Below, one piece after another: positions 53,018 through 62,271 of a DNA stretch of 64,000 nucleotides. Within the stretch, counting starts at the first letter, position 1, and each line of letters starts with the position of its first letter. Made by a program: the position numbers and the translations under genes. The notes beneath the pieces were generated by a model, which worked only from the letters and a program-made list of their open reading frames with translations, had not been told where the DNA came from and searched no databases. Source of the DNA: CBDCWT01 sp965223305 (lineage in GTDB: Bacteria; Planctomycetota; Planctomycetia; Pirellulales; Pirellulaceae); contig CBDCWT010000001.1 in NCBI GenBank assembly GCA_965223305.1, forward strand, positions 1-64,000, written 5' to 3'.

Positions 53018-55277
53018 ATGACCCCGCCCGCCCCACACACATTGACAGTGGCTTTGATCGGCAATCCCAACACAGGAAAGTCGACACTCTTTAATGCGCT
53101 TTGCGGTGTACGACAACGGGTCGGCAACTATCCTGGGGTGACGGTCGAAAAGAAGCTGGGGCGGACTCAGGTCGCGGGGCAGGAGCTGGTGTTCGTTGAC
53201 CTGCCGGGAACCTACAGCCTAGCTCCCAGATCCCCGGATGAGATGATCGCGGTCGACGTGTTGTTGGGCAGGCGTGACGACGTCGCCGCCCCGGACGTCG
53301 TTCTATGCATTGTCGACGCCAGCAACTTGGAGCGGAACCTCTATCTGCTAAGCCAACTTCTGGAGCTCGAGCTGCCGACGGTGGTGGCGGTCAACATGGT
53401 CGACATGGCCGCTGACAAGGGTATCAAGCTGGACCTTGAACGACTTCGATCGCAAATCAAGGTGCCGGCCGTGTCGACGCAGGCCAACAAGCGCGTGGGG
53501 CTGGAGCAGCTGAAGAAGACTTTGCTTGCGACGGCGAGTGCGCCGGCCCCCGCATCTCCCGCTCCATTGCCAGAAGTATTCCAACGCGAGGTCACGGCGC
53601 TTCAGCAGCAACTAGACAGCCAGACACCAGATGGGCTGGAGTCGCCGGACAGCCAGGAATCCGTTCCCCGCTACTTGGCTGAGCGGCTACTGCTGGACAC
53701 GAGTGGATATCTGCAGCAGGCGGGGCTATCACTTCCCAACGGTCATCTCTCTGACGCTCTTTCGGCCGCTAGAGGACGTTTGGCACAAGCCGGTTGCCCG
53801 GTCCCAGCGGTCGAGTCGATCGCGCGTTACCGCTGGGTGGCCGATGTGCTCGAGGGAGTTGTTATCCGCCCCGGCAAACGGCGAGCGACGTTTAGCGACA
53901 GGCTAGACGGTGTGCTGACCCACCGGTTTTGGGGCAGCCTCATCTTTCTGGTTGTGATGGTGGCGCTGTTTCAGTCTGTGTTCTACATTGCCGAACCGGC
54001 GTCGGCTTTTCTGGACTGGATCAACGGTTTGCTGGCCAGTTTCGTGGAAAGTCACCTGTCAGAAGGAGCTCTCCGCTCGCTGCTTATCAACGGCGTGATT
54101 GCCGGAGTGGGCAGTGTATTGATCTTCCTTCCGCAAATCTTCGCCCTGTTTTTGTTTATTGCGGTTCTCGAAGACTGCGGCTACATGACGCGGGCGGCCT
54201 ACTTGATGGACAGATTGATGTGCCGGGTCGGGCTTAACGGCAAATCCTTCATTCCGCTGCTTTCTTCTTTCGCCTGTGCGATCCCGGGCATCATGGCAGC
54301 GCGAGTCATCGAGAACCGGCGAGACCGGCTGGCAACGATCCTAATTGCACCGCTAATGAGTTGCAGCGCGCGTCTACCGGTGTACACACTGCTGATTGCG
54401 GCTTTCATCCCACCGTCTCGCTACGCCGGTGGGCTGATCGGCCTGCAAGGGCTGACGATGTTCGCCATGTATTCGGTGGGAATCTTGACCGCAATCGTAG
54501 TCGCCTTGATTCTCAAGAAGACGATCCTCAGGGGACCGGCTCCGCCATTTGTCATGGAGCTTCCGGCGTACAAAATTCCTGCTCTGGCTACGGTGTTACA
54601 CCGGATGGTCGACCGCGGATGGGGCCTTCGTACGGCGCGCGGGAACGTTGATTTTCGCGGTCACGATTGTGGTCTGGGCAGCTGCGTACTACCCCAGAAA
54701 CCCAGCTCGTATCGAATCGAGCTTGCTTGCCGAACAGGATACGCTTCGCGAGCAAATCACTGAACTCGAGGAAACGCGAGACGGAGGTGCGCGGGGAGAT
54801 GAATATGCTGGCTTGGAACGTCGCTTGACAGAAGTCGACAACCAGATCCAAGCACAGTATTTGGAGCAGAGCCTGCTGGGACGGCTGGGTCGTGGCGTAG
54901 AGCCCTTGGTTCGTCCATTGGGTTGGGACTGGAAGATTGGCTGCGCGGTGATCGCTTCCTTTCCGGCCCGTGAGGTGATTATTGCTACGCTCGGTGTTAT
55001 TTACGGGCTGGGCGACGACGCCGAAACGCACACGCTGGCCGACTCGCTGCGCGGCGCCAAGTGGAAATCGACAGGAGAACCGGTCTTTAACACGCCGGTA
55101 GCACTCTCCATCATGGTGTTCTTCGCGCTGTGCGCACAGTGTGCTTCGACACTGGCGGTGATCAAGCGTGAGACAAACAGCTGGGGATGGCCGGCCTTCA
55201 CATTTGTCTACATGACCGGGCTGGCTTATCTCGCCGCTTTGGTGACGTATCAAGTTGGCAAGATGGTCGCCTCGTAA
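53018..55277 (+). pseudogene. feoB: Ferrous iron transporter FeoB, one frameshift
   Basis: Corrected length ~752 residues, normal for FeoB, which imports Fe2+ across the inner membrane. The GTPase domain has G1 GNPNTGKST, G3 DLPGTYSL, and G4 NMVD. The membrane part has the two Gate motifs (SCAIPGIMAARVI-type FACAIPG, and later FPAREVIIATLGVIYG). The frame breaks in GGGG at 54621-54624; deleting one G restores DRGWAFVRRAGTLIFAVTIV. The C-terminal frame is then open to a normal stop. A ~60-residue charged coiled-coil insert (EQDTLREQITELEET) lies between the membrane halves. The ATG at 53018 has no clear ribosome binding site. Confidence 0.88.
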
Positions 55278-55314
55278 AGATCCGGCAGGCCTTCAAGAGG
55301 TCGGGACGGCAAGG

Positions 55315-55585
55315 CCAACGCCCGGGAGGGCGAGGCCAACATTCGGGAGGACGAGGCCAACATTCGGGAGGGCGAGGCTCCTGCCGAGCCGCGGGGTGAC
55401 CAGAGGAGCAGGAGCAGGAGATAGGAGCAGGAGCAGGAGGAGCGTCAACGCTCGGGAGGGCGAGGCCAACGCTCGGGAGGGCGAGGCTCCTGCCGAGCCG
55501 CGGGGTGACCAGAGGAGCAGGAGATAGGAGCAGAAGCAGGAGGGGCGTCAACGCTCGGGAGGGCGAGGCTCCTGCCGAGCCGGGG
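55315..55585. repeat. Tandem array of family C repeats
   Basis: At least five copies of GGGAGGGCGAGGC, three with the full tail CTCCTGCCGAGCC, are separated by AGGAGCAGGAG-rich spacers; the blocks beginning GGGTGACCAGAGGAGCAGGA recur at about 55393 and 55502. It fills the gap between feoB and the next gene. Confidence 0.85.
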
Positions 55586-55619
55586 TAATCAGAGGCTGTG
55601 AGGAGCAGGAGATGGGGAG

Positions 55620-55910
55620 ATGAATGGAGAGGATGCGGTCGCACTCGTTTTTGTCTTCGTCGCCGCTTGCTATCTGGTGGCCCGCGCGCTGAGACACACG
55701 CTGAGGCGCAAAGCACACGACTGCGCAAGTGGGTGCTCTGGCTGTAAGGAAACCGTGGCGATCGTCCCGCTCCATGCTCCCCCAACGTTGCGTGGTCCGA
55801 GCCAACAGGACTCACAAGGCAACTTGAACCAAGACCATCAAGCCGAACCCGCCCATGAACGACCAAGCGATTTGGCTGGGCGTGTGGGTCGCGAGCGCGT
55901 CGGGGATTAG
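55620..55910 (+). CDS. FeoB-associated Cys-rich membrane protein (up to 96 aa)
   Basis: One N-terminal helix (residues ~6-24) followed by CASGCSGCK, the signature of FeoB-associated Cys-rich membrane proteins, which accompany feoB in many bacteria. The family is usually ~50-70 residues. Here the frame continues to 55910 and its last ~33 codons lie antisense to the end of the ZIP gene, so the true end is uncertain and a further frame error is possible. A purine-rich AGGAG-containing leader precedes the ATG. Confidence 0.6.
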   Translation: MNGEDAVALVFVFVAACYLVARALRHTLRRKAHDCASGCSGCKETVAIVPLHAPPTLRGPSQQDSQGNLNQDHQAEPAHERPSDLAGRVGRERVGD

Positions 55911-56601
55911 CTCGACGATCACCAGGTACATCATCGCGCCAGCGGCAAAACCGAGGAAGGGAAGCATGAGTGGTTCGAAGATCCACACGGCGAGGCTGGC
56001 AGGAACGGCCGCGATGGGTTGGGGTAAGCTGGTCAGGAAAGCGAGCAGAAAACACTTCCCAATGGACGCGCCGCGAGAACGCATGGGTAGCGCCACCGCC
56101 AACCCCTCGGGCATGTTATGAATGGAGATGGCCAACGCGATGTAGAGGCCCAGGCCTTCCAGCTGTTCGTGATGCCCCTCCGAGCCAAAGCCGACACCGA
56201 CGGCGACACCTTCGGGAATCGAATGAAACGCCATCGCGATAAAGACAAGCGCCTCGACGCGACCTCCCAGGGGCTTCAGCCAGCGGGATTGGAGCCGTGC
56301 AGGTGTGAGGAAAACGATGAACCGACCACAACAGCAGGCAGCCCAAGAACATCCCGCCAAGTGTGCGGAGCACCGCGCCCAGCTGCAGGGCCTCTTCGGA
56401 ACCCAGCGTGAAGGCCGGCAGCAGGAGGTTGTAGACTGAAGCGGCAAACATCAGTCCGCCAGCGAACGCGTAGCCGATTCCAATTCGGCTCTCGATATCG
56501 ACTCCCCGCACCAGCAGCGGTAGCACCCCCAACCCACAAGCGAGGCTGGCCAAGACCCCAGCTGCAACGCTTGCCAAAATCAGATCGTATGAGTCGCTCA
56601 A
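55812..56601 (-). pseudogene. ZIP-family metal transporter, one frameshift
   Basis: Corrected length ~262 residues with about eight helices. ZIP motifs lie in the second frame: FHSIPEGVAVGVGFG (helix IV) and SIHNMPEGLAVALP (helix V), whose His/Glu residues bind Zn2+ or Fe2+. The first frame supplies the N-terminal half (SYDLILASVAAGVLASLACG, and GGMFLGCLLLWSVHRF). The break is in AAAA at 56311-56314 on the plus strand; deleting one base gives VHRFLTPARLQSRWLKPL. It is convergent with the Feo locus, so a role in iron or zinc uptake is reasonable. Confidence 0.85.
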
Positions 56602-56777
56602 CGGCGGCTCCTGTCTCGAGTGAAGTGTTGCAATGGGGTGGGTCGGTTGTCTATAAGAACTTGCCAGCGGAAGTGTGCACTTCGCATGCCGCCGGAGTCC
56701 GCCGCCAACTTTCCAGGTTAGCCCTAGTGATCGTGCTGGTGATCGCCTCTCTGTTGCTACTCTACGCCTTGCGATAG
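56589..56777 (+). CDS. Possible small membrane-anchored protein (62 aa)
   Basis: Starts MSRSTAAPVSSEVLQW and ends in a hydrophobic helix, RLALVIVLVIASLLLLYALR, giving a tail-anchored layout. The ATG at 56589 overlaps the start of the divergent ZIP gene by 13 nt; an upstream ATG at 56571 is also in frame. No ribosome binding site is obvious. I recognise no family. It is included because the C-terminal helix is clear. Confidence 0.35.
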   Translation: MSRSTAAPVSSEVLQWGGSVVYKNLPAEVCTSHAAGVRRQLSRLALVIVLVIASLLLLYALR

Positions 56778-56795
56778 CAGCCCGAGAGATGGTCC

Positions 56796-57001
56796 GTTTA
56801 ACCGCGACGCAGAGGGCTTGGCCGCGAGGGGGCTAAGCCATTCGAGCAGTTGCGGCCGGCAAGCCCCGTCGCCGAGCGCGTGACCTGTCATGGCGAATGC
56901 ACAACAACTCATCAGACGCGCTCGCCGCCGGAGTTCGCTGAGCTTCGCCCGGCTGGACGGAAGCTCGTCTCCCAGCGAACTCCTCTGGGTCGCGGTTAAA
57001 C
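56796..57001. mobile_element. 206-bp MITE-like element with 20-bp terminal inverted repeats
   Basis: Ends GTTTAACCGCGACGCAGAGG and CCTCTGGGTCGCGGTTAAAC are inverted repeats with one mismatch in 20. It has no coding capacity. Internal GGCTTGGCCGCG...GGCTAAGCC forms a smaller hairpin. Confidence 0.7.
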
Positions 57002-57068
57002 TACGGAAAGGCTTGCATTGACTGGCTCCGGCTAGTCAGTCAACCACACGCCGATACGCTCGTTTAAC

Positions 57069-57167
57069 TTTAACCGCGACGCAGAGGGGCTTGGCCGCGA
57101 GGGGGCTAAGCCATTCGAGCAGTTGCGGCCGGTAAGCCCCGTCGCCGAGCGCGTGACCCGTCATGGC
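57069..57167. mobile_element. Truncated second copy of the 206-bp element
   Basis: The first ~99 bp of the element at 56796 are repeated here in the same orientation with only a few differences, ending at GACCCGTCATGGC, where the copies diverge. The second half is missing. The gap between copies and the stretch 57168-57388 hold nothing else I can name. Confidence 0.75.
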
Positions 57168-57388
57168 AGACGAGTTTGAGGCTTGCCGATTCCCGCCGAA
57201 CATTCGATATTCAACATCGCTACATCACGCGCCGCTTGCTCGATGCCACCAAGAGGCGTGCGAACCACTGGGCGCGAGAGGTTCCTATGCGCCCGATATT
57301 GCACAGGACCGTGACAAGATCGCACACCACGGCCTGGAAAACGGGGCAGCAGTCGGTTGGCCAACCCTCTTTTGCGGAGGAACGGTTC

Positions 57389-57404
57389 TGGTATGCCGTT
57401 TGCC
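57389..57404 (+). promoter_or_regulatory. Possible sigma-54 promoter of the Ca2+ ATPase/Usp unit
   Basis: TGGTATGCCGTTTGCC has GG-N10-GC and a good TTGC at -12; the -24 box has T in place of the usual C. It lies ~60 nt before the ATPase start. Confidence 0.4.
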
Positions 57405-57462
57405 GAAGATGGCAAGTAGGCCGCCGCAGTGGCGTGGCGGGAAGGAACTAGGGGCGCAGCGA

Positions 57463-60207
57463 ATGGACAAACTCTCTCGCAGCAGCACAGCCTGGTATCG
57501 AAGCAGCGCACAAACGGCGCTAGACGAGCTGGCCAGCGACGTTGACGGCGGGCTCTCCGCCGACGAGGTGTCACGCCGGCAACGCGAGTATGGTCCCAAC
57601 GAGCTCGCGGAGCGCGCTGCAAAGAGCCCGTGGTGGATTCTGTGGGAGCAGTTGACCGCCACGCTCGTTGTCGTGTTGATCGTCGCTGCGGTGGTTTCCG
57701 CCTGGCTGGGAGATTGGAAGGACGCGATCGCCATCCTGACGATCGTGGTGTTGAACGCGCTGCTTGGTTTTCGCCAGGAGTACCGCGCGGAGCAGGCCAT
57801 GGCCGCCCTAAAGAAGATGGCGGTGCCCTTCGTCCGTGTGCGACGCGACGGCCACGTCGCCGAGGTCTCAAGCCATGCGCTTGTTCCGGGCGACATCGTC
57901 TTGTTGGAGGCGGGCAGTACAGTTCCGGCGGACGGGAGACTTGTCGCGTCCGCCAACCTGAGGGCACAGGAGGCGGCGCTCACCGGTGAGTCGGAGCCCG
58001 TAGAGAAAGGACGCAATGTTGGTGTTTGATGAGGACCAACCGCTGGCCGAGCGGCGGAACATGGTCTACATGGGCACCAGCGTCACTTACGGTCGCGGGA
58101 CGGCGCTGATTACCGCCACGGGGATGCAAACCGAGCTGGGTAACATCGCGTCGATGATCCAAACGGTCCAGCGCGAACCCACGCCGCTGCAGCGGAGGCT
58201 GGACCATCTGGGCAAGACACTGGCTCTCGTCGCGTTGGGCATTGTGGCCGTGATTTTTTGCACTCGGTCTGATCCGTGGTGAAGAGTTGAAGCTGATGTT
58301 CTTGACTGCGGTCAGCCTGGCTGTGGCAGCTGTACCGGAAGGGCTGCCCGCTGTTGTAACGATCGCTTTGGCGTTGGGCGCGCAGCGGATGCTCAAGCGT
58401 AACGCGTTGATCCGTAAGTTGCCCGCTGTCGAGACGCTGGGCTCGGTCACCACGATCTGCTCGGACAAGACCGGCACGCTGACTAAGAACGAAATGACGG
58501 TGGCCGTGATCGATGTCGCTAACCGCCGCATCGACATAAGCACGGACAGTGAACAGCCGGCTGTCCGGCAGGAGGCGGACGCAGAGCAGGCTGCTGTGGC
58601 TCTGCTGCTGACTGCCGGCGAGTTGTGCAACGATGCGGTGATCGAGTCCGAAGCGACAACCGGCGATGTGGCCCATACAAAGGCAGTCGGAGATCCGACC
58701 GAAACCGCTCTGGTTAGCGCTGCAACTCAGTATGGTCTGAGCAAGAGCTCGCTAGAGCAGGTGCTACCGCGTGTGGACGAAGTCCCGTTTGACTCCGAGC
58801 GAAAACGGATGACCACAGTGCACAGCTGCGATGGCGGTCGTCTTGACCTCCCCGTGAGCTTATCCGCCGCGCTGGCGCCGATTCTGCCGGACCGGAAAAC
58901 GTGTCATCTAGCATTCACCAAGGGCGCCGTTGACAGCCTGTTCGAGGTTACGTCGAACGTCTGGACAGGCGACCACCAGGAGCCGCTGGACCACCGATGG
59001 CGGGACCGAATCCAATCTGCCCACGATCACTTGGCCGAGAATGGAATGCGCGTGTTGGGTGTCGGATTCCGCACCCTGGACGCTGCAAAGAGCGATCGCG
59101 TGGAGGACGACCTCACATTCGTCGGTCTGGTGGGAATCGTGGACCCGCCGCGTCCCGAGGCACAAAGAGCAGTCGAGACGTGCAAATCCGCGGGCATCCG
59201 GCCAGTCATGATCACCGGAGACCATCCGTTGACCGGCCGCTATATTGCCGGCCAACTTGGTATCGATCACAAGTCTGGCGTGTTGACAGGTCGGGACCTG
59301 GACGAGCTGTCTGGCGAAGCCATCGAGGACGTGGTTGAAGACGCGGCCGTTTACGCGCGGGTCACTCCAGAGCACAAGCTGAAACTGGTCGAGGCACTGC
59401 AGCGCCGCGGCCACGTCGTCGCCATGACGGGGGACGGTGTCAACGACGCCCCGGCGCTGAAGAAGGCGGATATCGGTGTGGCAATGGGCATCACCGGGAC
59501 CGACGTGTCCAAGGAAGCAGCAGACATGATTCTGCTGGACGACAATTTCGCCACGATTGTCACCGCGGTCGAGCAGGGCCGGATCATCTTTGACAACATC
59601 CGCAAATTCATTCGTTATCTGCTCAGCGCGAACGTTGGTGAAATCTGGGTGATGCTGGTGGGGCCTTTTCTGGGCATGCCCATGCCGTTGTGGCCGCTGC
59701 AGATTCTCTGGATGAACCTGGTGACTGACGGTCTACCTGCCCTCGCTCTGGGTGTCGAGCCGGCCGAAAAGCACGTGATGAAACGTCGGCCGTACTCTCC
59801 CGGCGAGAGCATCTTCGCACGTGGGATCGGTGTCGACATCATCTGGATCGGATTGCTAATGGGCTTCGTCTCGCTGGGGGTTGGCTTTTTCTACTGGTAC
59901 TACGACTTGCCCACGTGGCAAACGATGTTGTTCACAACGCTCACGCTTTCGCAGATCTTCCTGGCAATGGCGGTGCGCAGTTCACGAGATTCGCTGTTCC
60001 GCATTGGAATTCTCTCCAACAAGCCGATGTTGGCAGCGATCATAGTCACGTTCGCGTTGCAAGTGGCGGTTGTGTACGCCCCGCCGCTGCAGGGTCTGTT
60101 CAAGACCGTCCCACTCAGCGCGCGAGACTTCGCGGTTGCGTTGGTCCTCAGTACCATCGTCTTCTGGTCTGTTGAGCTGCGAAAGCTGTTGGCACGAAAA
60201 CAACTAG
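57463..60207 (+). pseudogene. Ca2+-type P2 ATPase, at least two frameshifts
   Basis: Corrected length ~910 residues, typical for bacterial SERCA/PMR1-like cation ATPases. Landmarks: N-terminal cation-ATPase domain (GLSADEVSRRQREYGPNEL), actuator LTGESEPVEK, the helix M4 PEGLPA, DKTGTLTKNEM, TGDGVNDAPALKKADIG, and a C-terminal domain with MNLVTDGLPALALG. The frame breaks in TTT at 58025-58027 and in TTTTTT at 58254-58259; deleting one T at each gives GRNVGVDEDQPLAERR and VIFALGLIRGEELKLM. As given the last frame runs on to 60716 through the Usp gene. Removing one A from 60197-60200 would stop it at 60207, just before that gene. ATP-driven Ca2+ export is the likely role. Confidence 0.85.
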
Positions 60208-60222
60208 CCCAGGAGCTTTGTC

Positions 60223-61138
60223 ATGACTCCCTTTGCCCCAAAGAGCATCTTGGCTCGCGTCGACGCCGAGCAGCCGTCCGACGCGGTGATGACGGTCGCT
60301 GTCGAGCTGGCGAAGTCAAATCAGGCGACACTCACGGTCCTCGATGTTATTCCGGACAGCACCTGGCTTGCTCGCCTGGTGACCGGCGGAGTGGAACGAG
60401 CCATCGAACAACTGACCCAGGGCAAGTCGGGCCGTTTGAAGGCCCTGGCAGACCAGTTGTCGGAGCGTGGAGTGGCCGTCTCCAGCCGCGTGCTGGAGGC
60501 ACCGACCTCGGTAGCAATGGTCCGCGAGGTGCTCCGGGAGGGTCACGACTTGGTGGTGAGCGAGGCCAAGGGCCGGCGCAGCCGGCGCCCAGGCTTTTTC
60601 GGCACCACCGCTACCCGCTTGCTCCGCAAATGCCCCTGCCCGGTGCTGGTACTCAAGCCGGATCTACCCTGGCCGCCGCAAAACGTGGTGGCGGCCGTCG
60701 ATGTAACAACCGATGATGCGACGCACGCGGAACTGAACTCGCAGATCGTCGCCGCAGCCGAGCCACTGTGTGATCGTGGACAGCGGCTGCACGTCGTCAG
60801 CGCGTGGAATCTCTACGGGGAAGGCGCCCTCAAGGGCCACATGCAACCGGAAGAATTTGAGCTATTGTTGAAGGAGGCGAAGGCGGCTAGCGTCCGCAGG
60901 CTCGGATTGTCTGGTGAACAAGTGCGGCGAGGAACTCAGCGAGGCAAAGGTCCATCTGATGCACGGAGAGGCCGCTGAGGTAATTCCTCAGTTTGTGAGC
61001 GGGCATGGAACCGACCTGCTGGTCATGGGAACGATCGGGCGAACCGGGCTGTCTGGCATTCTGATGGGCAACACGGCCGAGAGAATTCTGAATCGTGTCG
61101 AGTGCTCTGTACTGGCCGTGAAGCCCGCAGCTTCGTGA
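60223..61138 (+). pseudogene. Tandem universal stress protein, one frameshift
   Basis: Corrected length ~305 residues with two Usp domains. Domain 1 starts MTPFAPKSILARVDAEQPSD and ends RKCPCPVLVLKP. Domain 2 starts NVVAAVDVTTDD and ends with the ATP-binding block MGTIGRTGLSGILMGNTAE and CSVLAVKP. The frame breaks at GG 60904-60905; deleting one G gives RRLDCLVNKCGEELSEAK. CAGGAG lies shortly before the ATG. It directly follows the Ca2+-type ATPase, a pairing also known in low-oxygen dormancy regulons such as that of mycobacteria, which supports a shared function. Confidence 0.85.
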
Positions 61139-61306
61139 CGCCGATTCGGCACAAGACGAGTAGATATCAGCTGTGCCGAATGGGCGTGCAGATCCTCACA
61201 CAAATGTTGTGGCGAGTGCAAAGCGAACTTGAGTCTGATTCGACTGCTTGCCGATGAAAGCATGGACCTAAAGGCGCTGACACGAGGAAAAGGACAGCTT
61301 GAGACG

Positions 61307-61470
61307 ATGACCGAAAAATCACTCCTACAGAGCTCAACCAAACAACCGGGTTTCAACAGCGCCAGCAGCTGCTGAAAGAGCTCTGGAAGACCGGCAAACA
61401 GCCCGAATCGGCGCCAAAAGTCGACGCCGCCCGCCGCGCCGGCCGGCCGGCCGTGCGACCGGCTCGCTGA
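61307..61470 (+). pseudogene. Possible short basic protein with a frame break
   Basis: The ATG at 61307 (MTEK) runs into a stop after ~22 codons. One extra A in the AAAAA run near 61314-61318 would give a ~54-residue protein (KITPTELNQTTGFQQRQQLL, then a basic Ala/Arg/Pro tail) with GC-rich third positions. AGGA lies upstream. Unlike the other breaks this one would need an added base. Very tentative. Confidence 0.25.
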
Positions 61471-61499
61471 GCGGCCGGGGCGTTGCGACACCGCTCAGC

Positions 61500-62165
61500 T
61501 CCACTCGTCACTCTCCCCTGGGGGAGAGTCGGCCCGAAGGGCCGGAGAGGGGGGGCGCACCTCGGGGCAATCACTCCCGGGCAGCCCTCCCCGGACGCAG
61601 CGCGTCGGTTTCGCTGGGGAACCGTGGGCTAACGCCCAGCGGCTGATGTGGAGCGTAGCCGAACTCGCCAGAGAGCGGTAGGCCGGAACAAGTGGCGCCA
61701 GCAGCCATCCCTGTGCCTACGATTTCCCCACGCCGCGCTGTTCCGGCAACACCGGTTTGTTGCGTCGCCGGAACAGCGCGGCGCTCACGGAGTGTGAAGT
61801 CAGAGCTCTCCCGCCGCTTGTTCCGGCCTACTTTCTCGCGAACAGCCAATCGCAACTCCAGGGAGGACGGCCATCAGCCGGAATGCGTTAGCATCCGGTT
61901 TTGGGATGAACCGTGGGCTAACGCCCAGCGGCTGATTTGGAGCGTAGCCGAACTCACCAGAGTTTGGCGGACCTCGTCTTTCGTTACTCTCCCCTGGGGG
62001 GAGAGTCGGCCCGAAGGGCCGGAGAGGGGGGCACACCTCGGGGCGATCACTCCCGCGCAGCCCTCCCCGGACGCCAGCGCGTCGGTTTCGCTGGGGAACC
62101 GTGGGCTAACGCCCAGCGGCTGATGTGGAGCGTAGCCGAACTCGCCAGAGTTTGGCGGACTGCAT
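61500..62165. repeat. Dense repeat block before the ABC transporter
   Basis: Family D hairpins at about 61504-61550 and 61985-62030. Family-A REPs at about 61620, 61873-61938 (full palindrome, empty MITE target) and 62098. Family B at about 61657, 61946 and 62131. The block family-A/GTGGAGCGTAGCCGAACTCG recurs with ~475-bp spacing. No gene is supported here. Confidence 0.85.
61678..61831. repeat. Nested inverted repeat, ~154 bp
   Basis: Outer arms GTAGGCCGGAACAAGTGGCG (61678-61697) and its near-perfect complement at 61812-61831 enclose inner arms of 17 bp (61731-61747 and 61767-61783, CGCCGCGCTGTTCCGGC and complement, perfect). This looks like a non-autonomous element or a large structured RNA/DNA hairpin. 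Confidence 0.8.
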
Positions 62166-62271
62166 GAAGCGCTGCACCCTCCCGCGAACGCGGGAGGGTG
62201 GATGACGGCCAGTGTCGCTAGGGGAACTTGTCTTTGCTGTTCTTCGACAGAGCCTAGACTAAACTAGCAGA

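Noticed and set aside
57410..57425. Second GG-N10-GC motif (TGGCAAGTAGGCCGCC) before the Ca2+-type ATPase
   Set aside because: The -12 box CCGC lacks the TTGC core; the site 21 nt upstream is a better candidate.
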